DNA of 46,690 bases, taken from Tenacibaculum sp. 1_MG-2023. Its GTDB lineage: Bacteria; Bacteroidota; Bacteroidia; Flavobacteriales; Flavobacteriaceae. The notes under the pieces are model-generated. The model was not told the origin of the DNA and did no database searches. It saw nothing but the letters and a program-made list of their open reading frames with translations. Numbering within the stretch: position 1 is the first letter of the stretch; each line of letters opens with the position of its first letter. The translations under genes and the position numbers were made by a program. Positions 8,855-17,237 of this stretch are shown here, piece after piece. The stretch lies in the NCBI RefSeq assembly GCF_030547425.1, contig NZ_JAUORH010000022.1, positions 1 through 46,690 on the forward strand, written 5' to 3'.

Positions 8855-8893
8855 CAAATATATCACGCAATTAAATTGTGTGCAATTTAATTG
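8855..8893 (-). promoter_or_regulatory. ohrR promoter overlapped by a perfect palindromic operator
   Basis: On the minus strand, TATATTTG (8855-8862 on the plus strand) fits the Bacteroidota -7 consensus TAnnTTTG, and a TTG lies 20 bp upstream, a good -33 spacing. A perfect inverted repeat with 11-bp arms CAATTAAATTG and CAATTTAATTG and a 4-bp TGTG spacer (8868-8893) covers the -33 region. AATT-rich palindromes are typical OhrR targets, so bound repressor would block polymerase. Confidence 0.82.
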
Positions 8894-8966
8894 TTGTAAA
8901 GTTATGTGAAAATTATTTTAAGAATGTTAATTGGGGGTATAGATTGATGAATAAAATGACATCGCT

Positions 8967-9212
8967 TTATTTCGTTACTCTATTTACTTGACAGTTGTAG
9001 CATCCGGATATTGCGTTATGTATTTGTATATAAGATACTTCAAGATTGTTTAAAAATAATTGAATCTTATTTCTTAAATCATCACCCCTACAAGTATCCA
9101 TTTCCTGTATCATTCCATCATTATCATATCCTCTCAAAGAAAGATATCTATGATTGAGAAATTTTGGAATCTCATTAACTTCTAATTTTGGGTTTTTAGC
9201 ATTTTTTCTCAC
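8967..9212 (-). CDS. Small hypothetical protein
   Basis: An open frame of 81 codons with a GTG start; the frame is open a further 12 codons upstream without an ATG. The product is mixed in charge and ends in a Cys-x2-Cys motif (GCYNCQVN). No signal peptide, membrane helix or known domain is visible. It lies alone between ohrR and an uncharacterised gene, and its reality as a gene is uncertain. Confidence 0.35.
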   Translation of the reverse strand: MRKNAKNPKLEVNEIPKFLNHRYLSLRGYDNDGMIQEMDTCRGDDLRNKIQLFLNNLEVSYIQIHNAISGCYNCQVNRVTK

Positions 9213-9393
9213 AAAATAGGTCCACTTGATTGATAAGGTGAATTAGTTTTGTGATGTTTAAAAGGTAATAATATAACTTCTTCTCCTATTTCTGCATCGA
9301 TGAAAAAGCAGTAAGTCGAGTATCTTTAAAGATTACTAAAAAATAAATATTAACTTTGGAAAATTAGGCTAGTACTTTTCATAGGATAGTGTC

Positions 9394-10017
9394 TTAATTA
9401 TTAGTTTTTGTCTTTCTAAGCTCAATTTCCATTGCTCTTTTATAAAAGTCAGCAAATTTTTTTTCGTTGTACTTAACTCTCATAGCAACTAAAACATCTG
9501 GTAAACCTAAACTAAACCAATCCCAAAGCATGGTGTCAAAATTGTATTTATACATTTGTTTTCCTACTTCGTTTCTTATTTGTGCTATTTCAGCAGTTGA
9601 AACACCATGCCTATTTAGTAATTGTGTTGTCTTAATGTCTTCTTCTGGAGTAAAAGCTGTATCTAGGTATGGTTCTAATAACCAGTTCCAGTTTTTTGTT
9701 TCTTTAAAAGTAGCTATGTTGTTTCTCTTTGCAAACTCTTTAAGTGACTCGGTGTGTTCTCTTGAAATAAGTATAACTTCATTATCAATTTTAATTAATG
9801 GAGGATAGGATTGATAACAGATAGCTGTTATTTCACTAGCTTTAATCTTTTTATTAGGAAATACAAATGAAGGTTTAAAAGGGTATGCTAAAATTTCAAC
9901 TTCAGTTTCTAAGATTCTGGCTTTACCAACTCCACAAATCATGTTGTCCGTTTCATAACTTGTAGCTCCAAAAAAGGTTTCTTTTTTACTAAATATTTTC
10001 TTTAAAAACTTCAGCAT
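9394..10017 (-). CDS. Uncharacterised cytoplasmic protein
   Basis: A 207-residue protein I do not recognise. It begins MLKFLKKIFSKKETFFGAT, lacks a signal peptide, and has a beta-rich N-terminal half followed by a helical C-terminus rich in Trp, Asp and Lys (NFDTMLWDWFSLGLPDVLV). Nothing catalytic is evident. It starts 17 bp after the SnoaL-like gene on the same strand, so the two probably share a transcript. Confidence 0.6.
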   Translation of the reverse strand: MLKFLKKIFSKKETFFGATSYETDNMICGVGKARILETEVEILAYPFKPSFVFPNKKIKASEITAICYQSYPPLIKIDNEVILISREHTESLKEFAKRNNIATFKETKNWNWLLEPYLDTAFTPEEDIKTTQLLNRHGVSTAEIAQIRNEVGKQMYKYNFDTMLWDWFSLGLPDVLVAMRVKYNEKKFADFYKRAMEIELRKTKTNN

Positions 10018-10034
10018 TTTTGATTGGTTGAGTT

Positions 10035-10412
10035 TTACTCATTTAAGTCATTGATTAATTTTCTAGAAATAACTGTGTCATAAATTATTTTTAGCTCTGT
10101 TATTTTGTTTTCAGAATCAAGCTCAATAATATCAACAACATCGAATTCTACTTTTTCATTGTTTTTTAAAGTCCACTTATAGGTAAAGTAAAGAGCTAAA
10201 TTATTTGAGTCATTCTGTTCAAAAATTCCTTTTAGGAAAAGTTCAGAATTAGAAGTATCATTATTTAATTCACGATAAAATACGTCTGCTTTTTTAATTC
10301 CATAGATAGGAGACTCAACAATTCCGTTACTACTAAACAGATCAATTACCTTTTCTATATTTCCGTTTTCGAGATGCTTTAGATATTTTTTTGCGATTTC
10401 ACTTTTATTCAT
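10035..10412 (-). CDS. SnoaL-like/NTF2-fold protein
   Basis: A 125-residue protein with the NTF2-like pattern. The N-terminal helices (IAKKYLKHLENGNIEKVIDLF) are followed by strands containing GIVESPIYG and by long hydrophobic strands (LALYFTYKW, VEFDVVDIIEL). Proteins of this fold are small cyclases, isomerases or ligand binders, and the substrate is unknown. It is the first gene of a likely two-gene unit with the downstream 207-residue protein. Confidence 0.7.
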   Translation of the reverse strand: MNKSEIAKKYLKHLENGNIEKVIDLFSSNGIVESPIYGIKKADVFYRELNNDTSNSELFLKGIFEQNDSNNLALYFTYKWTLKNNEKVEFDVVDIIELDSENKITELKIIYDTVISRKLINDLNE

Positions 10413-10621
10413 TGATTCAATATTTACTTACAGTTATATACACAGTCATTCTAAAGGTAAGGTTTCTATTTTTATATAGTATAGTGACTTTTACAAACTT
10501 GGTCAGTGTAACTACGAATATAAAAACAATCACTACGAAAACAAACTACTTTTTATACAGTACTATCTACCGTATACATTTGACACTTGTAATTAATAAT
10601 AAAACATTATATCAAGCAAAG

Positions 10622-11221
10622 ATGGAAGAACAAGTTGCTATTTTAAAAAATAAAGAGTATTCTTTTAGAGAATTCAAAGGAGGCATTGCAATTTTAGATT
10701 ATATAGGAAAGTCAACTAGTGTTGTGATACCCGACTATATAAACAATAAACCTGTAACGTATATACTAAGGGAAGCTTTTGATGATAAAGGACTCAAAAC
10801 AGTAACCTTACCAAAATTTTTAGAGTATATAGATGAGGATGCTTTTTATAAGAATGAAATTAAAGAATTGGTAATTCCCTCAAAAGTAACGGAAATAAGA
10901 GGAGGGGCTTTTGGGAGAAATAAGATTGAAAAACTTGTTATTGAAGCATCAATTACAACGATTCATATGTTTTGCTTTGTGGGTAATGCGCTTACGAGTA
11001 TAGATTTACCAGAGTCAGTAACTACATTGTATAACGATTGTTTTGCTGAGAATGATTTTGAAGAACTTACAATCCCAGAGCATATAACAATCTTAGGAAG
11101 AGATTCTTTTAAAGATAGTAAGAAGTTAAAAAAGGTGATTTTACCTCAAAAATTAGAAGGTAGTATTACTGGAGCTTTTAGAGGATCAGATATTGAGAAT
11201 ATTGATTTTGCGTTGTACTAG
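10622..11221 (+). CDS. BspA-like leucine-rich repeat protein
   Basis: A 199-residue protein made almost entirely of BspA/LRR_5-type repeats of about 23 residues, each with the pattern I-x-x-x-A/C-F followed by L-x-x-I/V-x-I/L-P (for example EIRGGAFGRNKIEKLVI and SIDLPESVTTLYNDCF). I chose the ATG at 10622 because sequence upstream in this frame does not look coding. There is no signal peptide, so it appears cytoplasmic, which is unusual for this mostly surface-exposed class. It is followed by a terminator and is convergent with a different LRR gene. Confidence 0.78.
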   Translation: MEEQVAILKNKEYSFREFKGGIAILDYIGKSTSVVIPDYINNKPVTYILREAFDDKGLKTVTLPKFLEYIDEDAFYKNEIKELVIPSKVTEIRGGAFGRNKIEKLVIEASITTIHMFCFVGNALTSIDLPESVTTLYNDCFAENDFEELTIPEHITILGRDSFKDSKKLKKVILPQKLEGSITGAFRGSDIENIDFALY

Positions 11222-11249
11222 GTAGTATTAATTAGGGCTAACAAAAAGC

Positions 11250-11282
11250 AGTCACTTTATTAAGTTAAGGTGACTATTTTTT
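11250..11282 (+). terminator. Terminator between convergent LRR genes
   Basis: AGTCAC (11250-11255) pairs with GTGACT (11270-11275) and is followed by a T run at 11277-11282. A-rich sequence on the other side may let it act in both directions. It separates the BspA-like gene from the convergent LRR gene. Confidence 0.65.
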
Positions 11283-11298
11283 ATGCTCAAAATTAAAA

Positions 11299-13026
11299 CT
11301 ATTCTGTTTCAATAACCAATTCTTTAATCTCTCCTATGTTTTTATTATTATTTGTCTTTATATACATGGCATTAAAGTCTTCAATGGCTTTCATAAAATC
11401 TTGTTTTGAAAAATTATTGTCATAAGGAGAAAAGTAAAAATGATATTCCTTATTATTTAAATCAATAATAGGAGATAAAATTCTTTTAAATCCATTATTT
11501 ATTTTTCTATCTGTAAGCTCTTTACTAGTAAGCACTATTTTTTCGGAGTTAAATACAGTATCTCTACGTCTATTTAAAATATCCATGTATTTCGTTCTTC
11601 GCTGTTTTTTGATTTCAATTTCTTCCTTACTCATTTTATAATCGACAACGAGACTGTATTTTTTTATAGAAGCGTCAGTGTAAATAGAATCAAATAAAGT
11701 AGCTTGAATAAGTCTTACACGGTTATTGTTTACTATAACTTTATAACCTAGGCTTTTGTCTTGTAAGAATTTTTTAAGCGCATCTGTTTTTGCTTGTATA
11801 TTTGAATAAGAAGAAACATAATGGTTTGTATAGGGCTCCAAATTAGGATAAAAAGTTGCTTTTAACTTGGAAGTGTCGTTGGTGTAAACATAAAAAGTAC
11901 TGTTGTTTTTTAGTATACTATCACGATTTTTTTTATAAAGAGTAAAAATGGTATTATACTCACTATATGCTTTTTTTGTAGCTTTTACTATAGGATCTTC
12001 AGTATCTAATATCTTAGGAAGAAGAATAAAAAGTACAGGAATAATTATTATAGTTATAAAAATAAAAAACACCGTAAAGCTACTCTTATCAACGTCTTTT
12101 TGTATTGTATTTTGTGATGTTTTTTTTTCTTTATTATAGACTAAAACTTCTTCTTCCAGTTCTGAATCATCAATTTCAGGGAATAAACTTTTTATTTGTC
12201 TTTTGGTAGTTTCATTATATGGATTTCCGTTAAACCATACCTCCAAACGCTCGATATTTAAACTCGAAAATGATTTAGGCAAAGAAGTTATTTGATTATA
12301 ACTAAGGTCTAGGTTTGTCAATTGATTAAGCTTTCCTATATTATGAGGTAATTCTCTAATATCATTTTCGCTAATACTTAAAAACTCTAATCGTTTTAAA
12401 TTGCAAATTGACTTAGGAAGGTATTTAAAGTTATTAAAAGAAAAATTAACTCTTTCTAATTGGTGTAGGTTACCAAAACTTTCGGGTAAATATTCAAAGC
12501 AATTTCCTTCTGCCCACAATTCTTTTAAATACCTTAGATTATCAATAGAATTTGGTAAGGTAACGAGGTTATTGTCATCTAAAGAAATAGTTTCTAAATA
12601 TTTTATCCGTAAAACTACCTCAGGTAAATGATCTAAATTAAGACTGTAGATTCCCAGATCTTTTAAAACATATAATTTGTCAATCCATTTTGGAAATTCA
12701 ACCAATGGATTAGCACCAATATCAAATTTCTCTAAATTTAGTAGTCTACTAAATGACTCAGGAATAACTTCGATTTGATTTTCAGAAAGTGATAAGCTTT
12801 TTAAATTTTTTAATTGTAATACTAGTTCTGGGGCTGTTTTAAAGTTATTATTTCTAAGCTTAAGAACTTCTAAACGCCTTAACTCTGTAATGAAATCTGG
12901 TAATTCAGTAAGTTGATTGTTACTTAAATTAAGTTCTCTTAGGTTAGGGTTGTTTAGAATACTTTTTGGTACTTTTTTTAAAGATTTGTGTGATAAATCT
13001 AAAATATCTTTTTTTTGATAAGGCAT
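11299..13026 (-). CDS. Membrane-anchored leucine-rich repeat protein
   Basis: A 575-residue protein in three parts. Residues 1 to about 290 contain roughly twelve LRRs of the typical 23-residue type (LRELNLSNNQLTELPDFI is a clear unit). A single membrane helix follows near 316-340 (FFIFITIIIIPVLFILL). The C-terminal 230 residues are an unrecognised domain rich in Lys and Asn. With no signal peptide the LRR part should be cytoplasmic and the C-terminal domain periplasmic. Intracellular LRRs usually mediate protein binding. It is transcribed toward the BspA-like LRR gene, and the two differ in repeat class. Confidence 0.85.
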   Translation of the reverse strand: MPYQKKDILDLSHKSLKKVPKSILNNPNLRELNLSNNQLTELPDFITELRRLEVLKLRNNNFKTAPELVLQLKNLKSLSLSENQIEVIPESFSRLLNLEKFDIGANPLVEFPKWIDKLYVLKDLGIYSLNLDHLPEVVLRIKYLETISLDDNNLVTLPNSIDNLRYLKELWAEGNCFEYLPESFGNLHQLERVNFSFNNFKYLPKSICNLKRLEFLSISENDIRELPHNIGKLNQLTNLDLSYNQITSLPKSFSSLNIERLEVWFNGNPYNETTKRQIKSLFPEIDDSELEEEVLVYNKEKKTSQNTIQKDVDKSSFTVFFIFITIIIIPVLFILLPKILDTEDPIVKATKKAYSEYNTIFTLYKKNRDSILKNNSTFYVYTNDTSKLKATFYPNLEPYTNHYVSSYSNIQAKTDALKKFLQDKSLGYKVIVNNNRVRLIQATLFDSIYTDASIKKYSLVVDYKMSKEEIEIKKQRRTKYMDILNRRRDTVFNSEKIVLTSKELTDRKINNGFKRILSPIIDLNNKEYHFYFSPYDNNFSKQDFMKAIEDFNAMYIKTNNNKNIGEIKELVIETE

Positions 13027-13353
13027 AGCTATTTATGGTGTAAGGTATATACACTTTGTCTACATATTAATATGTATAGGTTTTTTACAATTTTATTGCT
13101 TCAAAGATAAAAAATAAACACAAGAAAAAGTGATCTTTTTATAGAGGCGCTACGCTAATTCAGATGAAAAAAACTAGTGGGTTTAAAGAGTTTATAAAAC
13201 ATATTTTATGTTTTGGAATATTTAAATGTTCTGGTATGTAGTCTTTTATATTGTTTTTTGCTTATTTTTAGAATAATTTTTCGCGGAGAATTGGCATATG
13301 CTGTGAGTGCCATTAAATGTTCACAGATTAAAATAATTGTTAAAATTTTTAGT

Positions 13354-13533
13354 ATGAAAAATTTAGTAACCTTAGGAAAAGCTCTAAATAAGTTTGAACA
13401 AAAACAAATTAAAGGAAGTAACGGTAGTGAATGCTATGAATGTCTACCAGATGCTCCTCCAGAAAGTGGTTTTGCATGTGCGGGAACTGATGTATGTCAG
13501 GTTATGCCTGATGGTTGTCATATATGCGTATAA
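13354..13533 (+). CDS. Cys-rich peptide with double-glycine-type leader
   Basis: A 59-residue peptide. The leader (MKNLVTLGKALNKFEQKQIKG) matches the bacteriocin-type leaders of Bacteroidota, in which a Leu-rich helix ends with E-Q-K-x-I-x-G before the cleavage site. The core that follows has six cysteines, opening with CYEC and closing with CHIC. Such precursors are normally cleaved and exported by peptidase-containing ABC transporters, but none is encoded in this window. The frame is open further upstream, but this ATG gives the leader its normal length. Whether it is toxin, signal or modified peptide is unknown. Confidence 0.75.
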   Translation: MKNLVTLGKALNKFEQKQIKGSNGSECYECLPDAPPESGFACAGTDVCQVMPDGCHICV

Positions 13534-13549
13534 GAAAGATTTAAAAACT

Positions 13550-13575
13550 AGCGAACCGAAGTTCGCTTTTTTTTT
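13550..13575 (+). terminator. Hairpin terminator between the two peptide genes
   Basis: AGCGAAC (13550-13556) pairs perfectly with GTTCGCT (13561-13567) around a CGAA loop, then a run of nine T. The T run reaches the stop codon of the convergent peptide gene at 13574, so the two genes share a very compact end. Confidence 0.85.
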
Positions 13576-13771
13576 ACTTAATCATTGTAAAACATTGACC
13601 GCTTCCTGAACAAGACCCAGCACATGTTCTTAAACAGTTGAAATAATTTGGATTATTAAATGGTTGACAGTCATAACCATTTGTAGAGTAACAATCATCA
13701 CCTTTTCCGTTAATAGATTTCTGTTCAGACTTGTTTAGGACAGTACCTAAGTTTGAAATGTTTGTTAACAT
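13574..13771 (-). CDS. Second Cys-rich peptide with double-glycine-type leader
   Basis: A 65-residue peptide whose leader (SNLGTVLNKSEQKSINGK) follows the same LG-x2-LNK-x-EQK-x-I-x-G plan as the neighbour at 13354. Its core differs in sequence but also has six cysteines (DDC, YDC, FNC, RTC, GSC, GQC). The two genes converge on one terminator. A -7 like TAAGTTTG lies 25 bp upstream of its start. No modification enzyme or transporter is adjacent. Confidence 0.75.
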   Translation of the reverse strand: MLTNISNLGTVLNKSEQKSINGKGDDCYSTNGYDCQPFNNPNYFNCLRTCAGSCSGSGQCFTMIK

Positions 13772-13795
13772 AATTTAAGTTGTTTTAAAATTTAT

Positions 13796-13803
13796 CAAAC
13801 TTA
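13796..13803 (-). promoter_or_regulatory. Possible -7 element of the minus-strand peptide gene
   Basis: TAAGTTTG on the minus strand fits TAnnTTTG, 25 bp before the start codon. No TTG with proper -33 spacing was found, so support is partial. Confidence 0.4.
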
Positions 13804-14035
13804 TAAATAAATAAAAATTAAGAAGTGGAAAAAAACATAAAAAAAGTAAGGTAAAACCTTATTTATCAGTTTTTAGTGAGTTTTTTGACACAAAAATGTT
13901 TTTGTTTTAGCTAGTTCAAAATTTAGTTGGTTTGAAGATTCTTAAAACGAATAAGAATCACTACCTAATAAAAAAAGAATAATTTTAAGAGGCGTTTAAT
14001 TAATTGCATTATCTTTTGTATAACATAATATCACT

Positions 14036-15082
14036 TTAAGTGTTGGTTTTTCCATAATACTTTTTCTTTAGCCAAAAGGAAACCCTTACCAACAAAATCA
14101 AAGCAGGCACTTCAACCAAAGGACCTATAACTCCAGTAAATGCTTGCCCTGAATTCAATCCAAAAACAGCGATGGCTACTGCAATAGCTAATTCAAAATT
14201 ATTTCCCGCGGCTGTAAATGCAACAGAAGCTGTTTTGTCATAGTCAGCTCCCATGGCTTTAGTAAAGAAAAAGCCAATAATAAACATTAAAGTAAAGTAT
14301 ATTAAAAGAGGAATTGCAATGATTAAAACGTCCATTGGAATTTGCACAATCAATTCGCCTTTTAAAGAGAACATCACCACAATAGTAAATAATAAAGCTA
14401 TTAATGTTATTGGTGAAATTGTAGGAATGAATTTATTTGTGTACCATTTTTCCCCTTTTAGTTTCACTAATATAAATCTGCTTAATACTCCCATAAGAAA
14501 AGGAATGCCTAAATAAATAGCAACACTTTCAGCAATTGTTTCAATTGAAATGTCTATTATGGCTCCTTCAAAACCAAAATATGGAGGAAGAACTGTTATA
14601 AAAATCCAAGCATAAAAACTGTAAGCAAACACTTGAAAAATACTATTTAATGCGACTAAACCTGCTCCGTATTCACTGTTTCCTTCTGCAAGGTCATTCC
14701 ATACTAATACCATGGCAATACAACGGGCTAATCCAATTAAAATCAACCCAACCATGTATTCTGGATAGTCTCGTAAAAATGTAATAGCTAAAATAAACAT
14801 TAAAATAGGGCCAATTATCCAATTAAGAATAAGTGAAATCGAAAGAATTTTCGTGTTTTTAAAAACTTTTGGTAATAATGAATAATTAACCTTTGCTAAA
14901 GGTGGGTACATCATTAAAATTAGACCGATTGCAATTGGAATATTTGTAGTTCCGCTACTTAATGAATTTATAATATTAGGGAAGCTTGGTATAAAATATC
15001 CAAGTCCAACTCCAAAAGCCATTGCAACAAATATCCACAATGTTAGATTTCTGTCTAAAAAGCTTAATTTTTTTGTTGTCAT
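14036..15082 (-). CDS. arsB (ACR3 type): ACR3-type arsenite efflux permease
   Basis: A 348-residue membrane protein of the bile acid/arsenite (BART) superfamily with about ten helices. It pumps arsenite out of the cell. The conserved cysteine in the fourth helix region is Cys121 ([14 protein letters not shown]), which also marks the ACR3 group apart from unrelated ArsB pumps. A late block [18 protein letters not shown] is typical of the family. It is the last gene of the ars operon, 3 bp after the arsenate reductase gene, so translation is likely coupled. Confidence 0.95.
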   Translation of the reverse strand: MTTKKLSFLDRNLTLWIFVAMAFGVGLGYFIPSFPNIINSLSSGTTNIPIAIGLILMMYPPLAKVNYSLLPKVFKNTKILSISLILNWIIGPILMFILAITFLRDYPEYMVGLILIGLARCIAMVLVWNDLAEGNSEYGAGLVALNSIFQVFAYSFYAWIFITVLPPYFGFEGAIIDISIETIAESVAIYLGIPFLMGVLSRFILVKLKGEKWYTNKFIPTISPITLIALLFTIVVMFSLKGELIVQIPMDVLIIAIPLLIYFTLMFIIGFFFTKAMGADYDKTASVAFTAAGNNFELAIAVAIAVFGLNSGQAFTGVIGPLVEVPALILLVRVSFWLKKKYYGKTNT

Positions 15083-15085
15083 TCT

Positions 15086-15718
15086 TTATGATTTTATTTG
15101 TGAAAAAACGTAAAATAATTCAGTAGCAATTTGAATACTTCTTTCTTTATATTTTTCAGCTTGTTGGGGGGTGTTGTCAAATACTTTAGGATCTTCAAAA
15201 GTTATTGGGATACGTTTTTCTGCACCTGCAATGAATGGGCATCCTCCATCAGCTTGTGAGCAAGTCATAACAGCTGCAAATTCAGACTTAGGATTAAATT
15301 CATCATCTAATTTTTTTGAAAACCCTATTATTGGATGCTCATTGTCAGCATATTTAATACTGTAAACAGGATTTTCATTTTTAGAAATAATGTTTACCTG
15401 AAAACCAGAGTTTTTCAAAGTTTCAGCAACCATAGGAAAAAGTGCTGTAGCCTCGGTTCCGCCAGAATAACAAAAAACGTTTTTGATATTAAAATAATTA
15501 GCCATTGTTTGTGCCCAAATTTGTGATAAATGACTTCTACGTGAATTATGAGTACAGATAAAGTTGATACGGATTTCTTTGTTTTTAGAAACCTTTGACT
15601 GAATAAAATCAGTTAGGGGTTGTAAAACTACTTTACGTTCGGTTGAAATAGTTAGCGGATTTAATTCTTTGATTTCTTGCTCTATTTCTGAAAATAGGGT
15701 TGGTTTTGTTGTTGTCAT
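15086..15718 (-). CDS. arsC: Arsenate reductase, low-molecular-weight phosphatase fold
   Basis: A 210-residue protein related to LMW tyrosine phosphatases and thioredoxin-linked ArsC. The anion-binding loop CTHNSRRS starts at Cys55, after the IRINFI strand. A later Cys lies in MTCSQADGGCPF, where ArsC proteins place resolving cysteines. It reduces arsenate to arsenite for export by the adjacent ACR3 pump. At 210 residues it is longer than the classical 130-residue form, with an extra N-terminal helical stretch common in Bacteroidota. Confidence 0.9.
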   Translation of the reverse strand: MTTTKPTLFSEIEQEIKELNPLTISTERKVVLQPLTDFIQSKVSKNKEIRINFICTHNSRRSHLSQIWAQTMANYFNIKNVFCYSGGTEATALFPMVAETLKNSGFQVNIISKNENPVYSIKYADNEHPIIGFSKKLDDEFNPKSEFAAVMTCSQADGGCPFIAGAEKRIPITFEDPKVFDNTPQQAEKYKERSIQIATELFYVFSQIKS

Positions 15719-15733
15719 TTTCTTAATATTTAG

Positions 15734-16189
15734 TTAGCAACAGTTTTCACCAGGTGAACAACAAGATTCATTATTTATGGTAGATACTTTTTCCATAGGA
15801 ATCCCACATTTATCTTTTGCCAAACAGTCAGTTTGTTTAGTAGTAAGTAAAAAATTATTACCGTCAAAATCAAGCCCAAACTTTTGGATAGTATCACCTT
15901 GGTATTCTACTTCTATTTCTGCATCTTTAAGTTGTAATACTTTTTCAGAAAGCTCAATAATATTCAACAGTTTTTCTGGATGTAATCTGTGGTCATAGTC
16001 ATTTGCATTCCAAAGTTGGAAATTTATAACTTCTTCGTTTCTTTCAGTTCCACCACAATCAATAAAGTGCTTTGTTATTTTACCAACTTCTGTAACATGA
16101 AAATGGTTTGGTACTAATTCTCCATTAGGTAATTGAAAACCAATAGTTCTTAATTCTTTTAATACTGATTTTGTTTGTGATAGTTTCAT
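15734..16189 (-). CDS. DUF6428-like ars operon protein
   Basis: A 151-residue protein that I associate with the DUF6428 family often found in flavobacterial ars operons; function unknown. It has a conserved N-terminal pattern with GELVPNHFHVTEVGKITK and HFIDCGGTERNEE. The C-terminus is cysteine-rich (CLAKDKC and a final CCSPGENCC), which suggests binding of As(III) or another thiophilic metal. It lies between arsR and arsC, with a copy of the putative ArsR operator just upstream. Confidence 0.75.
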   Translation of the reverse strand: MKLSQTKSVLKELRTIGFQLPNGELVPNHFHVTEVGKITKHFIDCGGTERNEEVINFQLWNANDYDHRLHPEKLLNIIELSEKVLQLKDAEIEVEYQGDTIQKFGLDFDGNNFLLTTKQTDCLAKDKCGIPMEKVSTINNESCCSPGENCC

Positions 16190-16203
16190 TGTTATATATG
16201 TTT

Positions 16204-16219
16204 ATTGCGATTATACGAT
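16204..16219 (-). promoter_or_regulatory. Second ars operator-like 16-mer
   Basis: ATTGCGATTATACGAT matches 13 of 16 bases of the element upstream of arsR at 16591-16606. It lies in the arsR-DUF6428 gap, 15-30 bp before the DUF6428 start, so ArsR may also control an internal promoter. Confidence 0.55.
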
Positions 16220-16237
16220 TAATTAAGATAAATTTTT

Positions 16238-16570
16238 TTAACAGCAATTTTCTTTTGTGGTTATATCTTGATTTAAAAACTCTATCATTATAGCTTTCAT
16301 AGCTATCCAGTTTTCTTTATGAATACAGTAACAAACACTTGTTCCTTCTACATTTCCTTTAATTAAACCTAAATGTTTTAGTTCTTTTAAATGTTGTGAA
16401 ATTGTAGGTTGAGCTAATCCAATTTCGTTAACTAAGTCTCCACAAACACAAGAATTAATTTTGAATAGGTGCTGTAAAATTGCAACTCTAGCAGGGTGTC
16501 CAAAGACTTTAGCAAAAAGAGATATTTCATTTTGCTTATCAGTAAACATTTCAGTTTTTGCTAATCCCAT
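16238..16570 (-). CDS. arsR: ArsR family arsenic-responsive repressor
   Basis: A 110-residue ArsR/SmtB winged-helix repressor. The As(III)-binding motif is NSCVCGDL, with Cys41 and Cys43 next to the recognition helix (LAQPTISQHLKELKHLG). A pair of cysteines at the C-terminus (ENCC) may add a ligand. The frame is open upstream, but the ATG at 16568-16570 begins at the normal family position. It is the first gene of the ars operon and is likely autoregulated through the 16-bp elements on either side of it. Confidence 0.92.
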   Translation of the reverse strand: MGLAKTEMFTDKQNEISLFAKVFGHPARVAILQHLFKINSCVCGDLVNEIGLAQPTISQHLKELKHLGLIKGNVEGTSVCYCIHKENWIAMKAIMIEFLNQDITTKENCC

Positions 16571-16590
16571 TTTATTTTCTTTATTAATGT

Positions 16591-16606
16591 ATTGCAATAT
16601 TACGAT
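16591..16606 (-). promoter_or_regulatory. ars operator-like imperfect dyad upstream of arsR
   Basis: ATTGCAATATTACGAT is an imperfect dyad (halves match at 6 of 8 positions) about 20-35 bp before the arsR start. A near copy lies after arsR at 16204-16219. Two related elements flanking arsR fit ArsR binding. Confidence 0.6.
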
Positions 16607-16624
16607 TAATGTTTTAAAACACAA

Positions 16625-17237
16625 ATTTTATTTACACTTATTACTATCAATTCTACTTGTTAAGTAGTAAGTTTTATTTCTGTTGTTTCTATTTTAATTC
16701 TTTTTTATCAGGATTATTTATTCGAGGCGAGAATAAGTATGTTTAATCATTATGTTAATGCTCTTCTTGTAATGAGTTCTGTATTGTTCTTCTACAAAAT
16801 ATCTAATAACTTTTTATTAGTCATATTTTTAGCCAGACGTATAAACCTTTAGAATAACTATAAAATCTATTCAGTTTTGTTTAGGTGTAATTAATGATAA
16901 ATTAAAAATAAAACTCATCTTATATATCAAGATAACTTTCTGCAAGCATTTTTTCTATATCAGCTATATAGAAAAGTTAAGTTAGTAACTATGTTAAAGT
17001 TTCTCTGTTTTTTAAGGGGTATATTTCTAATTCAAGTCGGAAATTTCTTTTTTAAATTAGTAACAATGCCATCTTTTTTAGCTTAAAACTTTTTTTGAGA
17101 CGATTAGTTAAATATTTATTTAATAGCATGTTTTTTCATTCTCTTCTTCAGTTCTTAGCCAGCGGTTAGTAAAAAGTTAAGACCATTGTTTTGCTTTATA
17201 TATTTATAACAATTTAGAGGTTTTATATATTTATTAT
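16625..17237. other. Gene-free AT-rich region
   Basis: No credible coding frame on either strand. The only clear structure is a perfect 10-bp inverted repeat, TTTTCTATAT (16951-16960) and ATATAGAAAA (16966-16975) with a 5-nt loop and no T run, and an imperfect short dyad near 17160 (CTTAGCCAGCGGTTAG). No tRNA or recognised RNA motif was seen. Confidence 0.6.
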
